The notes: generated by a model not told the origin, from the letters alone. Positions 53,029-62,383 are shown, counted from the first letter of the stretch. The stretch: 64,000 bases of DNA from Catellatospora sp. IY07-71 (GCF_018326265.1 NZ_AP023360.1:2285501-2349500); one strand, 5' to 3'. Program-made: numbers and translations.

Positions 53029-53044
53029 GTTACCTCTCGGTAAC
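53029..53044. promoter_or_regulatory. GTTACC-N4-GGTAAC palindrome before the secreted hydrolase
   Basis: GTTACC (53029-53034) and GGTAAC (53039-53044) are perfect arms 5 bp after the CRP-like site and 39 bp before the start. A second operator or a small leader hairpin is equally possible. Confidence 0.35.
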
Positions 53045-53082
53045 TTCGTCGCAGCACCGCTGACACCCCCGCGAGGTGCACC

Positions 53083-54645
53083 GTGAGGAGATCCCTGTCC
53101 CTCCTGGCGGTGGCCGTCCTGGCCGCCACCACCTGGGCCGTTCCCGCCCAGGCCGCCCCCACCACCGGTTTCCGCTTCATCGACATCGCCGCCCCGGACG
53201 GGGTGGTGCTCAAGGCCAACGTCATCGAGCCGACCAGCCCCGGCCGCCATCCCGCCGTGGTCTTCCCGTCCAGCTGGGGCCTCAACGACCTGGAGTACGT
53301 CGCCCAGGCCAGGGCGCTCGCCGAGGGCGGGTACACCGTGCTCTCGTACACTCCGCGGGGCTGGTGGTCCTCGGGCGGCGAGATCGACACCGCCGGGCCG
53401 AAGGACATCGCCGACGCGTCCCGGGTGCTCGACTGGCTCGTCGCGAACACCACCGCCGACGCGTCGCGCATCGGCATGGCGGGCGTCTCCTACGGCGCCG
53501 GCATCAGCCTGATCACGTCCGCGCACGACGCCCGGGTGCGGGCCGTGGCGGCGCTGTCCGGCTGGAGCGACCTGGTCGCCTCCCTCTACGGCGGCGACAC
53601 CAGGCGGCTGCAGTCGTCGGCGCTGCTGGTCGGGGCGGCGGCGCTGCTCGGAGACACCAGCGCCGAGTTCGACGCGGTCATCGCCGACTTCTACGCCAAC
53701 CGGAACATCCCCGGGGTGAAGGCGTTCGCGCAGGCGCGCTCGGCCGCGGCGTACCTGCCCGCGCTCAACGCCAACCGCCCGGCGGTGCTCATGGCCAGCG
53801 GGTACGGCGACATGATCTTCCCGCCCAACCAGCTCGTCGACTTCCACGGGGCGCTGGCCGGGCCGAAGCGGCTGGAGTTCGCGCCCGGCGACCACGCCAT
53901 CCCGGAGCTGACCGGCCTCGCGGGGCTGGACAACCACGTGTGGACCTCGGTGCGGCGCTGGTTCGACCGGCACCTGTCCGGCATCGCCAACGGCATCGAC
54001 ACCGAGCCGCCGGTGGTGCTGCGCTCGATGACCGGCGGGCCGGTCGAGGCATACCCGAACTGGGCCGCGACCAGCACCACCACCCGCCGGTACGGCCTGG
54101 GCGAGGTCAACTGGCTCACCGGCACCGGCGAGCTGGGCGGCACCGCGACGACCGGCTGGTCCCGGCGGACCTGGTTCAACGACGACACGGTCGCCGCCGG
54201 GGGCGTGGTGCTGCTGTCCAACGGTCTGCAGGCGCTCACCGGCATCCCGCCGACGGCCTGGCTGCCCGCGGTGGACCGCGACAACGCCGGGGTCTGGCTG
54301 GGCGACACGGCGAGCAGCACGGTACGCATCCGCGGCAGCGCCACGGTGCACGCCCGGTTCACCCCGACCGAGCGCAGCGGCACCATCGTGGCGTATCTCT
54401 ATGACGTCGACGCGCTGGGCACCGGCCGCCTGATCACCCACGCGCCGGTCTCCTGGCTGGACGCCGCCGCGAACACGGCCCGCACGGCCGACATCCGGAT
54501 GCCCGCGACCAGCTGGGACGTGCCCGCCGGGCACCGCCTCGCGCTGGTGATCGACGGCCACGACGGCCTCTACCTCGACGAGAACGCCTGGCTCGGCTCG
54601 GTCGCCTTCTCCGGCCAGTCCTGGCTCGACCTGCCCACCCGCTGA
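53083..54645 (+). CDS. Secreted S15/CocE-type serine hydrolase
   Basis: 520 residues. A signal peptide (about 1-25, ending AQA) precedes an alpha/beta-hydrolase domain with GVSYGAG (nucleophile Ser, about 140), Asp in GYGDMIF and His in PGDHAIPE. A C-terminal jelly-roll domain (about 350-520) like that of X-Pro dipeptidyl-peptidases follows. Such proteins act outside the cell as acyl- or dipeptidyl-peptidases or esterases. GTG start behind GAGGTGCACC. It lies under CRP-like and GTTACC operator-like sites, suggesting carbon or nutrient control. Confidence 0.88.
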   Translation: MRRSLSLLAVAVLAATTWAVPAQAAPTTGFRFIDIAAPDGVVLKANVIEPTSPGRHPAVVFPSSWGLNDLEYVAQARALAEGGYTVLSYTPRGWWSSGGEIDTAGPKDIADASRVLDWLVANTTADASRIGMAGVSYGAGISLITSAHDARVRAVAALSGWSDLVASLYGGDTRRLQSSALLVGAAALLGDTSAEFDAVIADFYANRNIPGVKAFAQARSAAAYLPALNANRPAVLMASGYGDMIFPPNQLVDFHGALAGPKRLEFAPGDHAIPELTGLAGLDNHVWTSVRRWFDRHLSGIANGIDTEPPVVLRSMTGGPVEAYPNWAATSTTTRRYGLGEVNWLTGTGELGGTATTGWSRRTWFNDDTVAAGGVVLLSNGLQALTGIPPTAWLPAVDRDNAGVWLGDTASSTVRIRGSATVHARFTPTERSGTIVAYLYDVDALGTGRLITHAPVSWLDAAANTARTADIRMPATSWDVPAGHRLALVIDGHDGLYLDENAWLGSVAFSGQSWLDLPTR

Positions 54646-54655
54646 CCCCCGCGGG

Positions 54656-54698
54656 CACGGCTCCCGCCATGTCGTACCAGGACGTGGCGGGAGCCGTG
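54656..54698. terminator. Terminator between convergent hydrolase and membrane-protein genes
   Basis: CACGGCTCCCGCCA and TGGCGGGAGCCGTG are perfect 14-bp arms with a 15-nt loop. Confidence 0.88.
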
Positions 54699-54713
54699 AT
54701 CAGTGGTGGGAGG

Positions 54714-55127
54714 TCATTCGGCGATGGAGCCGCGGGGTGGGACGACGAGGCCGTAGATGACGAGGATGCAGAGGGCGATGTTGACGATCGACCAGAACGG
54801 GTAGACCGGCAGGTAGAGCATCTGGAGCAGGGCGGTCGCCCCGGCCAGGCCGATGCCCGCGCCGCGCGCCCATTCCTGCCCGGCCAGGATGCCGGCGCCG
54901 ACGGCGATCAGCACCGCGCCGAGGATGAGGTGCAGCCAGCCCCAGGTGTGCAGGTTGAACAGGTACAGCTCGCCACCCGTGGAGGTGGCGTAGGCGGCGT
55001 ACCGGTCGTTGACGATCGCGAAGATTGCCTCCACCACGTTGAACACCCCCAGCAGCAGGATCATCAGACCGGAGAAGGACAGCCAGCCCGACCCGATGCG
55101 ATCGGTCGCTTTCGCCACGGTCGACAT
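54714..55127 (-). CDS. DUF7144-family four-helix membrane protein
   Basis: 137 residues with four membrane helices (about 17-38, 60-82, 85-105 and 112-130), a conserved WLSFSGLMILLLGVFNVVEA start and the LHTWGWLHLILGAVLI second helix. The family (DUF7144) is frequent in actinomycetes; function unknown. ATG 55127 has GGTGGG upstream; a longer start at 55166 is less likely. It lies 40 bp downstream of yibE/F. Confidence 0.78.
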   Translation of the reverse strand: MSTVAKATDRIGSGWLSFSGLMILLLGVFNVVEAIFAIVNDRYAAYATSTGGELYLFNLHTWGWLHLILGAVLIAVGAGILAGQEWARGAGIGLAGATALLQMLYLPVYPFWSIVNIALCILVIYGLVVPPRGSIAE

Positions 55128-55167
55128 AGCACCCACCTTCGTGCGAAACGGACGAAGCACCTTCACG

Positions 55168-56367
55168 TTATCCCTGCATAGGCCGCTGCTCGGGCGGAAC
55201 GGCGGAAACCCGGTGCCGGTGCGCGCGGGAGATCGCCCAGGCGGCCAGCGCGGTCGTGATGGGAACCGCCGCGATCAGCCCCAGCGTGCCCACCACGCCC
55301 CGCACGATCTCCGCGGCCATGACCTGCGTGGCGAGCACGTCGCGGGTACGCGTGCCCGCGGTGACCAGCAGCAGCATCAGCGGGAGGGACGCGCCCGCGT
55401 ACGCCAGGATGATGGTGTTGACCACGGAGGCGACGTGGGAGCGGCCCACCTTGATCGCCGACCGGTAGAGGCGGCGGGCGCTCAGCGTGGGGTCGGCCAG
55501 CGACAGCTCGCCGACGATGGCCAGCTGGGTGATGGCGACGTCGTCGAGCACGCCCAGGGTGCCGATGATGATCCCGGCCAGCAGCAGGCCCCGCAGGTCC
55601 ACCCCGGCGAGCACGTTGGTGAGGATCGCGGCCTCGTCCGAACCCGCGCCGGTGAGGTGCAGCAGGTGGGTGCAGAGCAGGCCGAGCAGCCCGGTGAGCA
55701 CGAGCGCGGCGAGCGTGCCGAGCACCGCCATGGACGTGCCCACGCTGACGCCGTGGGTGAGGTAGATGACCGCGAACATGATCACGGCGGAGCCCACGAT
55801 CGCGACGGCCAGCGGCGGCTCGCCGCGCTGGATGGCGGGCAGGATGAACAGCAGCAGCACCCCGAAGCTGACCGCGAGCCCGACCAGGCTGGCCACGCCG
55901 CGCCAGCGGGCGAAGCCGATCACGGCCGCGGCGAACAGGGCGACCAGCGCGAGCAGCCAGCCCCACCGGTCGTGGTCGACCACGGCGTAACGCTGCCCGC
56001 CCTGCGCGTCGGGCGACGAGATCAGCACGACCTTGTCGCCGACCGCCACCTGGGGCGCGCTGGGTCCGGTCGGGACCACCGCGTCCACCGTCTCGCCGCC
56101 GACCCGCACCTGCGCGGTGCCGCAGTCGCCGCCCGGCTGGGCGGGCACCTCGCGCGGGCAGGGCGGGGTCGCCGCGACCACCTCGCCGTGCAGGCGGGCC
56201 ATGGTGTCCGAGGGCTGCTGCGCCGTCTCGCCGCGCGGCCAGAGCACGATCAGCCCGATCAGGGTGGCCACCACCAGCGGCACGATGACCAGCGTGACTA
56301 TCCGGCGCAGGTCCGGTGGCGCGGGTGGGAGCGTCTCGCTGGGCTCGTGGCTGTGACCGGCTCCCAT
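55168..56367 (-). CDS. YibE/F-family membrane protein
   Basis: 399 residues. The cytoplasmic N-terminus is followed by a first helix (about 22-42), an extracytoplasmic part with CPREVPAQPGGDC (possible disulfide), and eight helices with the YibE/F signatures ADPTLSARRLYRSAIKVGRSH and GVLDDVAITQ. The family is a predicted permease of unknown substrate. It starts 9 bp after the stop of the 699-residue gene, so the two form an operon. Confidence 0.87.
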   Translation of the reverse strand: MGAGHSHEPSETLPPAPPDLRRIVTLVIVPLVVATLIGLIVLWPRGETAQQPSDTMARLHGEVVAATPPCPREVPAQPGGDCGTAQVRVGGETVDAVVPTGPSAPQVAVGDKVVLISSPDAQGGQRYAVVDHDRWGWLLALVALFAAAVIGFARWRGVASLVGLAVSFGVLLLFILPAIQRGEPPLAVAIVGSAVIMFAVIYLTHGVSVGTSMAVLGTLAALVLTGLLGLLCTHLLHLTGAGSDEAAILTNVLAGVDLRGLLLAGIIIGTLGVLDDVAITQLAIVGELSLADPTLSARRLYRSAIKVGRSHVASVVNTIILAYAGASLPLMLLLVTAGTRTRDVLATQVMAAEIVRGVVGTLGLIAAVPITTALAAWAISRAHRHRVSAVPPEQRPMQG

Positions 56368-56376
56368 GTGCCGAAA

Positions 56377-58476
56377 CTAGCCCGCGAACCCCTGGCAGTA
56401 GGCGCCTTTGGTCGCCTTGCCCGAACCGGTGACCAGGATGGTGTACCGGTGGCCGTCGTCGGCGTAGGTGACGAGCACCCGCCCGTCGGGTGCGACGGCG
56501 ATCCCGGCCTGGCGCGGTTCCAGCTCGATCGGGGCCAGTACGGTGCGCCGCTCCGCGCCGGTTGCGCCGGGCGGGCACTGCCACAGCACCAGCCGCCGCC
56601 CGGGGAGGCTGCCGGTGAGCGCGCCGGCGTCGGCGGGGACCGGCTCGACGGCCAGGCCGAAGCGGGCGTTCCCGGTGATCAGTGCGACGGGGTGGGCGGC
56701 GGAGTCGTCCAGGAAGGGCACCGCCGCCAGGTGCGGCGTGCCGTCCGCGCCCGTCACGGCCACGGCGGGCGCGGCGGCGTCGGCGGGTGCGGTGGCGGTG
56801 GCGGTGCTGCGGCGTACCTCGTCGCAGTCGGCGTCCGCGCAGGTGACCACGTGTGCGACGGCTCCGGCGGGGTCGCGCAGCAGCACGGTGGGCCGGTCCT
56901 GGGCGTCCAGCGTGAGCCGCAGCAGCGGCGCGGGCGCGAACCGGCCGTCGGGCAGATCGAGGCTGAGCGGCAGCGTGGCGAGCACCTTCAGCGAGCGGGT
57001 GGTGCAGTGGACGGTGCCGCACCGGGTGACCGCCAGCTGCACCCGCGCCTTGCCGTCGGCCGCGGGCAGCAGCGGGCGGGCGGTGGCGACCACGATCGCG
57101 CCGTCCGCCCCGGCCGCGACCGCGAGCTGCGCCTCGTCCTCGTCGCCGCCGCTGTGCCAGCGGGTGATGCCGTCCTCGCAGGTGCCCGGCTTCGGCTTGG
57201 CGTCCGCCGGGGCCCAGGGCGCCGAGCAGCGCTGCAGCTGCACCGCGTCGTCGCCGTCGGTCTTGATCACTCCCGGCATCTCGCGGCCCCGGATTCCCGC
57301 CGCGACGACGGTGCCGTCGGCGGTGACGGCGGTCGCGCCGTACGGGCCGCCCAGCATCAGCGGCTCCGAGGACTGGGAGACGACCGCCGCGCAGGCGTCG
57401 TCGAGGCACCAGTGCGGGCCCCAGGAGGTCACCACCACAGGGTGCCCGCCCTGGGGCCAGGCCGTGACCAGCACGTCGCCGCTCCAGGACACCTCCTTGC
57501 GGGTGGCGCGCGGGCCGCCGAACGGGTCGCCCACCACCACCGCGCCGCCGGCGAGCGCCGGAGCCAGCAGCAACGCGATCGCCCCGGCGCCGGCGGCCCG
57601 GCTTGGGGCGGCGGGGGCGGACAGCTCGGCCAGCAGCCGGTCCACCTCGTCCAGCGACACCTCGGGGCCCGGCCGCCCGGCACGGCGCCGCAGGTAGACG
57701 TCCGCGAGGGTTCGGGACTGCAGGAATGCGGCAGCCGCCAGGCCCAGCGCTTCCAGCGGCACGGCAGCGGCGGGCGCGCGCATGGCGATCGTCTCGGCGA
57801 GCGCGGTGGCCACCAGCGGCAGCACCACCACGCCGAGCAGCAGCGAGACGCCGGTGCGCATCAGCCTGCCCGCGGCCAGCGCGTGCGCGTGCGCCAGGCG
57901 GTTGCCCGCGCCGTCGCCGAGCACGATCGCCGGGATCACCAGCAGCCGCGTGGCCAGCACGATCAGCACCGGGGCGAGGACGAACGGCGACATCGCGGCC
58001 AACTCGGGGACGGATGCGCGCGCTCCGAGCATGCTCAGCGCCGCGCCGCCGAACAGCATGAGCCCCTGCGCGGCGATCACGACGAGCAGCAGCATCACCA
58101 TGAGCCAGGGCAGCCGCCGGACGGCGACCCGCAACGCGGCCCACGGCGACACGTGCCGCCCGCGTTGGCCGCCCGCCGCCACGACCGTGCCCGCCGCGAA
58201 CGCGACGATCCAGCCCACGGCGACCAGCAGCCTGCCCGCCCAGCCCGCAGCCTCCGCCGGATCGGGCAGCAGCGCGCCGTCCAGGACTGTGGTGCCGGTC
58301 CCGCTGGTGAACACGCCGATCAGCTCCCGCAGCAGCAGCGCGGGCGCCAGCGCCACGGCGATCACCACGAGCAGGGCCCGCCGGTCCCGCCGGGCGGGCC
58401 GCACCGGTACGGGTGTTGGGGTGGGGCCGGGCGGCAGGGGCGGCGAGGGCGGGCGCGGTGCGGTCGTCGTCGGCAC
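56377..58476 (-). CDS. Membrane protein with extracytoplasmic propeller-like domain
   Basis: 699 residues, unrecognised. The Pro-rich N-terminus precedes a membrane part with about six helices (35-240), a soluble linker with DEVDRLLAELS, one more helix (about 295-315), and an exported domain of 390 residues. The exported domain is made of beta strands, with paired cysteines in WCLDDAC, CTRxxxRC-like and CADADCDEV loops. Repeats such as VAPDGRVLVTY and VTADGTVVAAG suggest propeller blades. Start GTG 58476. Precedes yibE/F in one operon. Confidence 0.68.
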   Translation of the reverse strand: MPTTTAPRPPSPPLPPGPTPTPVPVRPARRDRRALLVVIAVALAPALLLRELIGVFTSGTGTTVLDGALLPDPAEAAGWAGRLLVAVGWIVAFAAGTVVAAGGQRGRHVSPWAALRVAVRRLPWLMVMLLLVVIAAQGLMLFGGAALSMLGARASVPELAAMSPFVLAPVLIVLATRLLVIPAIVLGDGAGNRLAHAHALAAGRLMRTGVSLLLGVVVLPLVATALAETIAMRAPAAAVPLEALGLAAAAFLQSRTLADVYLRRRAGRPGPEVSLDEVDRLLAELSAPAAPSRAAGAGAIALLLAPALAGGAVVVGDPFGGPRATRKEVSWSGDVLVTAWPQGGHPVVVTSWGPHWCLDDACAAVVSQSSEPLMLGGPYGATAVTADGTVVAAGIRGREMPGVIKTDGDDAVQLQRCSAPWAPADAKPKPGTCEDGITRWHSGGDEDEAQLAVAAGADGAIVVATARPLLPAADGKARVQLAVTRCGTVHCTTRSLKVLATLPLSLDLPDGRFAPAPLLRLTLDAQDRPTVLLRDPAGAVAHVVTCADADCDEVRRSTATATAPADAAAPAVAVTGADGTPHLAAVPFLDDSAAHPVALITGNARFGLAVEPVPADAGALTGSLPGRRLVLWQCPPGATGAERRTVLAPIELEPRQAGIAVAPDGRVLVTYADDGHRYTILVTGSGKATKGAYCQGFAG

Positions 58477-58569
58477 GCCCAGCAGCGTAGCGGCGGCGCG
58501 CCTGGGCCACCGTCCCGTCGGGAGGGCGGTCGGGCCGCCACCGGCGGCGGCTCGGAGCCTGCGCGGTGC

Positions 58570-59169
58570 TCAGCCCGGCGTGCCCACCGCCGTGTGCGCC
58601 TGGCCCAGCGTGATCGCCCGGACGTGCTCGATCAGGGTCACCAGCACCTCCCGGCCGGAGCGCCGGTCCCGCGCGTCGCACAGCACCACCGGCACGTCCG
58701 GATCCAGCGACAGCGCGTTGCGCACCGCCGGGATCTCGAACTGCTGGTTGCCGTGGAAGCAGTTCACCGCGACCACGAACGGGACCCGGCGGCGCTCGAA
58801 GTAGTCGATCGAGGGGAAGCTGTCGGCCAGGCGCCGGGTGTCGGCCAGCACGACCGCGCCCAGCGCGCCGATCGCCAGCTCGTCCCACAGGAACCAGAAC
58901 CGGTCCTGGCCCGGGGTGCCGAACAGGTACAGCACCGCGCTGTCGCCGATGGTGATCCGACCGAAGTCCATGGTGACGGTGGTGGTGCGCTTGGCCTCCA
59001 CTCCGGACAGGTCGTCGGAGTGGGTGCTCGCCGAGGTCAGCACCTCCTCGGTGTGCAGGGGCAGGATCTCGCTCACCGTGCCCACCATTGTCGTCTTACC
59101 CGCGCCGAACCCACCTGCGACCAGGATCTTTATCGCAGTGGGAACGGACCGGGCTCGGTCGTCACGCAT
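58570..59169 (-). CDS. cvnD: Cvn-operon GTPase-like protein
   Basis: 199 residues of the small-GTPase-like CvnD family: P-loop GGFGAGKTTM (about 17-26), switch-like TVTMDFGRITI, DxxG-equivalent FGTPGQDRFWFLW, and AVNCFHGN in place of NKxD. It is the fourth gene of the conservon and likely relays the kinase state with CvnB. The ATG at 59169 lies 8 bp inside the cvnC end. Bases 59170 on (a TTG at 59181) offer an alternative start. Confidence 0.88.
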   Translation of the reverse strand: MRDDRARSVPTAIKILVAGGFGAGKTTMVGTVSEILPLHTEEVLTSASTHSDDLSGVEAKRTTTVTMDFGRITIGDSAVLYLFGTPGQDRFWFLWDELAIGALGAVVLADTRRLADSFPSIDYFERRRVPFVVAVNCFHGNQQFEIPAVRNALSLDPDVPVVLCDARDRRSGREVLVTLIEHVRAITLGQAHTAVGTPG

Positions 59170-59551
59170 GACGGAGGCCAAGGATCACCGCCTGGAGGAT
59201 GTCGTCGTCCGGGACGTGGCCGGGGGCCACAGCGGGCGCCATGCGGATGACGGCGCCCTCGTCGAGCAGGTCGGCGAGCAGTACCCGGACCACACCGAGG
59301 GCAAACCCGGCGCGGGAGGTGAGTTCGGCGACCGAAATCGGTTCACGGGCGTGCTCGAGCAGCGCCCGGTGTTCAGGTTGCAGATGCACGGCGTTGCGGC
59401 GCTGCCCCGCCGGTGCCGCCACCACGTAGGTGACGAGGTCGAACAGGCCCGCGCCGGGACGTGCCCGGCCGCCGGTGACGGCGTACGCCCGCACCAGCGG
59501 CCCGGCGTCGGCGTCGAGCCACTGGTGCGCATCGTCGTGGTCAGCGCGCAT
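59162..59551 (-). CDS. cvnC: Cvn-operon DUF742 protein
   Basis: 129 residues of the DUF742 family, with VRAYAVTGG near the N-terminus and the helical wing ISVAELTSRAGFALGVVRVLLADLL. CvnC is thought to bind the other conservon proteins and DNA-like partners, but this is not shown here. The ATG at 59551 overlaps cvnB by 11 bp. Longer starts to 59680 lie inside cvnB. Confidence 0.9.
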   Translation of the reverse strand: MRADHDDAHQWLDADAGPLVRAYAVTGGRARPGAGLFDLVTYVVAAPAGQRRNAVHLQPEHRALLEHAREPISVAELTSRAGFALGVVRVLLADLLDEGAVIRMAPAVAPGHVPDDDILQAVILGLRHA

Positions 59552-59945
59552 GGGCCGAGGTCGGCCGGGGCTGGGTGCCCAGGCTGTGGCCGATGCGCTC
59601 GACGACCATGGCCATCTCGTAGGCGACCATGCCGATGTCGGAGTCCGCGTCGCTGAGCACGGCGAAGCAGCTGCCCTCACCGGCGTCGGTGACCAGCAGG
59701 ACGGCGTCCTCCATCTCGATCACGGCCTGGCGCACCGGCCCCGCCTTGAAGTGCCGGCCCGCGCTGCGGGACAGGCTGGCGAAGCCGGCCGCGATCGCGG
59801 CCATGTGGTCGGCGTCGGCCTGGGACAGGTCCCGGGACGCGCCGCGCAGCAGCCCGTCCACGGAGAACACGACGGCCCGCCGCGCCGCGGGGACGCGGTC
59901 CACGAAGTCGTCGAGCAGCCAGTCGAGGCTCGCGGGAGTGTTCAT
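59541..59945 (-). CDS. cvnB: Cvn-operon roadblock/LC7 protein
   Basis: 134 residues of the roadblock/LC7 fold, with LDWLLDDFVDRVPAARRAVVF, SVDGLLRGASRDL and GEGSCFAVLSDADSDIGMVAYEM. Such proteins act as modulators of the small-GTPase-like CvnD. It overlaps cvnA by 4 bp and cvnC by 11 bp. Confidence 0.92.
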   Translation of the reverse strand: MNTPASLDWLLDDFVDRVPAARRAVVFSVDGLLRGASRDLSQADADHMAAIAAGFASLSRSAGRHFKAGPVRQAVIEMEDAVLLVTDAGEGSCFAVLSDADSDIGMVAYEMAMVVERIGHSLGTQPRPTSAHAR

Positions 59946-62212
59946 TGGGTCGGCTCCTCTGGCGTCGGCACCACTGTGGGGGAGTCAGCGGCGTTCGGGG
60001 GCGCGGCGGGGACCGTCGCGGCCGTCCGGCCCCGGTGCGCACCGGCCAGCAGCGACGTCAGGAAGTTGCGGGTGCGCTCGGCGGGGCGCGGCGGCTTCTC
60101 ACCGGACGGCTCGCCGGCGCGCAGCGGCACCACCGGCTCCGCGCGCAGCGGCGCGGCCAGGTGCGTCTGCGGCGCGCGGACCGGCAGCTCGGCGGGGGTG
60201 GCCGGGTCGTCGGACGAGATGACGTCGACCTTCATCGGGACCTCGGCGGCGGGCGCGGCCGGTGCGGCGGGCAGCGCGCCGGCGGGCGGTGCGGCCGGGG
60301 TGACCTGCGGCAGCGGGCTCTGCCCGTCGACGACCAGGTCACGGGGGAGCAGCACGACCGCGGTGAGCCCGCCGTACGGGGACGGGCGCAGGGTGACCCG
60401 GATGCCGTGCCGGGCGGCCAGCCGGGCCACCACGAACAGGCCCAGCCGCGAGCTGTGCGCCGGGTCGAAGTCCGGCGGGTCGGCCAGCCGCGCGTTGGCC
60501 TCGTCGACCGCGGCGGACGGCATGCCCACGCCCCGGTCCTCGATCTCCACCGCGTATCCGTTCGGCAGCAGCTGCCCGCTGACCAGCACGTTGGTGTCGC
60601 GGGGGGAGAACGCGGTGGCGTTCTCCAGCAGCTCCGCGAGCAGGTGCACGACGTCGCTGACGGCGCGGCCGCGCAGCGACAGCTCCTGGCCGGGCACGAC
60701 CGTGATCCGGGTGAACTCCTCCACCTCGGACACCGCCGAGCGCACCACGTCGTGCAGCGGCACGGGGTGGCGCCAGCCCCGGCCGGGCACCGCACCGGCC
60801 AGGATGACCAGGTCCTCCGCGTGGCGCCGCATCCGCGCGCCGAGGTGGTCGATGCGGTAGAGGTCCTCCAGATCCTGCGGGTCGGAGACCCGGCGCTCCA
60901 TCGCGTCCAGCAGCGCGAGCTGCCGGTGCAGCAGCAGCTGGCTGCGCCGGCCGATGTTGAGGAAGACCTGGTTGAGCCCGGCCCGCAGGGTGGCCTCCTG
61001 CACCGCCGAGCCCACGGCGGTGCGCTGCACCTCGGCGAACGCGTTCTCCAGCTCGTGCAGCTCGTCCTCGACCGCGGTCGGCGGCGGCACCTCGGCGTCC
61101 ACGTCGACCGTGTGCCCGGCCCGCAGCCGGGCGACCACGTCGGGCAGACTGTGCCCGGCGACGTGCAGCGCCCGCTCGCGCAGCGCGTTGATGCGGGCGA
61201 TGACCGAGCGCGCCACCCGCAGCGAGACCAGCGCCAGCACCACGATGACCACCAGCCCGACGCCGCCGGCCAGGCCCAGCTGGAGCAGGATCGCGGTGGC
61301 GGCGGGCATGGTCGCGCTGATGGTGCGGTCGGCCGCCGCGGACTCCAGCGCGTACAGCCGCCCGTCCACCGTGGTGTAGTCGGCGGCCCACTGGCCCGCG
61401 TCGACGGCCGGCACCGGCTTGGTCAGGTCGGCCAGCCGCTCCTCGATCGCGCGCAGGCGCAGGTATGCCGCGCTGTCCAGCACGCCCTGGTAGGACGCGC
61501 GATCGTCGGGGTGCAGGTGACGCGTGGCGGTGTCGTGCGCGCGCCGCTGCAGCGCGATGATCCGGACGGCCTCGGCCCGCTCCGCGGCGGTCAGCGGGCC
61601 GAGGCCGACGGCCGCCGAGATCAGGGCATTCTCCCGGGCGTACAGCTCGCGTGCCTCGGTCAGCGCCAGCACGGTGGTGGCCTGGCGGTTCAGCTCCGCG
61701 TCGTCCAGCCCGGACACCGAGCCGTAGAGGCCGAACGCCCGGTCGATGATCCCGCTGTAGAGGCGCAGGATCTGGACCCGGTCGTACTGCCGGGTGTCCA
61801 CCACGGCGCGGCCCAGCGGCAGCTCCTCCAGCGCCTTGCCGACCGCCGTCAGGTGCTGCCGGATGAGCGGGCCCGCCGCGTCGCGTGCCTGCTCGCTCTC
61901 CGTCATCCGGCGGAACTCGGCCAGCGCCGCGTCGGTGCCCGCACGCTGGTCGGCCAGCTCCACCTGCGCGCCGGTGCTGCCGACGAAGCGCACCGACAGC
62001 GCGCGCTCCGCCTGGAGCTGGGTGACCAGGTCGTAGGCGGGCTTGCCGAACAGGTCCACCCCGGACTTGACGTCCATCAGGTTGGTGGCGGCGCCGAGCG
62101 TGATGCTCGTGCTGAACAGCCACATGCCCGCGAGCGGCACCAGGGGCACCAGCAGGAGCAGCATCACCCGAGATCTGATCGACCAGCTTCGCCGGGGGAA
62201 GACGCGTCGCAT
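59942..62212 (-). CDS. cvnA: Cvn-operon sensor kinase with NIT domain
   Basis: 756 residues. Membrane helices lie at about 15-38 and 305-328. Between them is a helical sensor of the nitrate/nitrite-sensing (NIT) type, including QLQAERALSVRFVGST. HAMP (about 330-400) and a HisKA-less ATPase domain (about 510-640) with AELLENATAFSPRDTNV and EDRGVGMP follow, then a long disordered Pro/Ala tail. ATG 62212 follows GAGGTCAGC; a longer start at 62293 lacks support. It heads the cvnABCD operon, which senses an unknown envelope signal. Confidence 0.9.
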   Translation of the reverse strand: MRRVFPRRSWSIRSRVMLLLLVPLVPLAGMWLFSTSITLGAATNLMDVKSGVDLFGKPAYDLVTQLQAERALSVRFVGSTGAQVELADQRAGTDAALAEFRRMTESEQARDAAGPLIRQHLTAVGKALEELPLGRAVVDTRQYDRVQILRLYSGIIDRAFGLYGSVSGLDDAELNRQATTVLALTEARELYARENALISAAVGLGPLTAAERAEAVRIIALQRRAHDTATRHLHPDDRASYQGVLDSAAYLRLRAIEERLADLTKPVPAVDAGQWAADYTTVDGRLYALESAAADRTISATMPAATAILLQLGLAGGVGLVVIVVLALVSLRVARSVIARINALRERALHVAGHSLPDVVARLRAGHTVDVDAEVPPPTAVEDELHELENAFAEVQRTAVGSAVQEATLRAGLNQVFLNIGRRSQLLLHRQLALLDAMERRVSDPQDLEDLYRIDHLGARMRRHAEDLVILAGAVPGRGWRHPVPLHDVVRSAVSEVEEFTRITVVPGQELSLRGRAVSDVVHLLAELLENATAFSPRDTNVLVSGQLLPNGYAVEIEDRGVGMPSAAVDEANARLADPPDFDPAHSSRLGLFVVARLAARHGIRVTLRPSPYGGLTAVVLLPRDLVVDGQSPLPQVTPAAPPAGALPAAPAAPAAEVPMKVDVISSDDPATPAELPVRAPQTHLAAPLRAEPVVPLRAGEPSGEKPPRPAERTRNFLTSLLAGAHRGRTAATVPAAPPNAADSPTVVPTPEEPTQ

Positions 62213-62333
62213 GCTGACCTCGAATGCGTGCCGGGGGTGGGAACCACGCGGGGGAATCGTGGAAATACTACTGATCTCACGGCCCCGGCACATCTGGCGG
62301 TGGGCAGTTGTTCACGAGGTAGCACATGAAAAC

Positions 62334-62369
62334 GCGATGACCGGCACCGATGCCGGTGCCGATCATCGC
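62334..62369 (-). terminator. Terminator after glgB
   Basis: GCGATGA/TCATCGC outer arms plus GGCACCG/CGGTGCC inner arms form a two-part stem with loop ATGC, lying just past the glgB stop codon on the minus strand. Confidence 0.7.
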
Positions 62370-62383
62370 GCTGACCGCCGTCT

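Noticed and set aside
55009..59250. A 1413-codon open frame antisense to yibE/F, the 699-residue gene and cvnD
   Set aside because: It is a shadow of three recognised genes and has no family signature.
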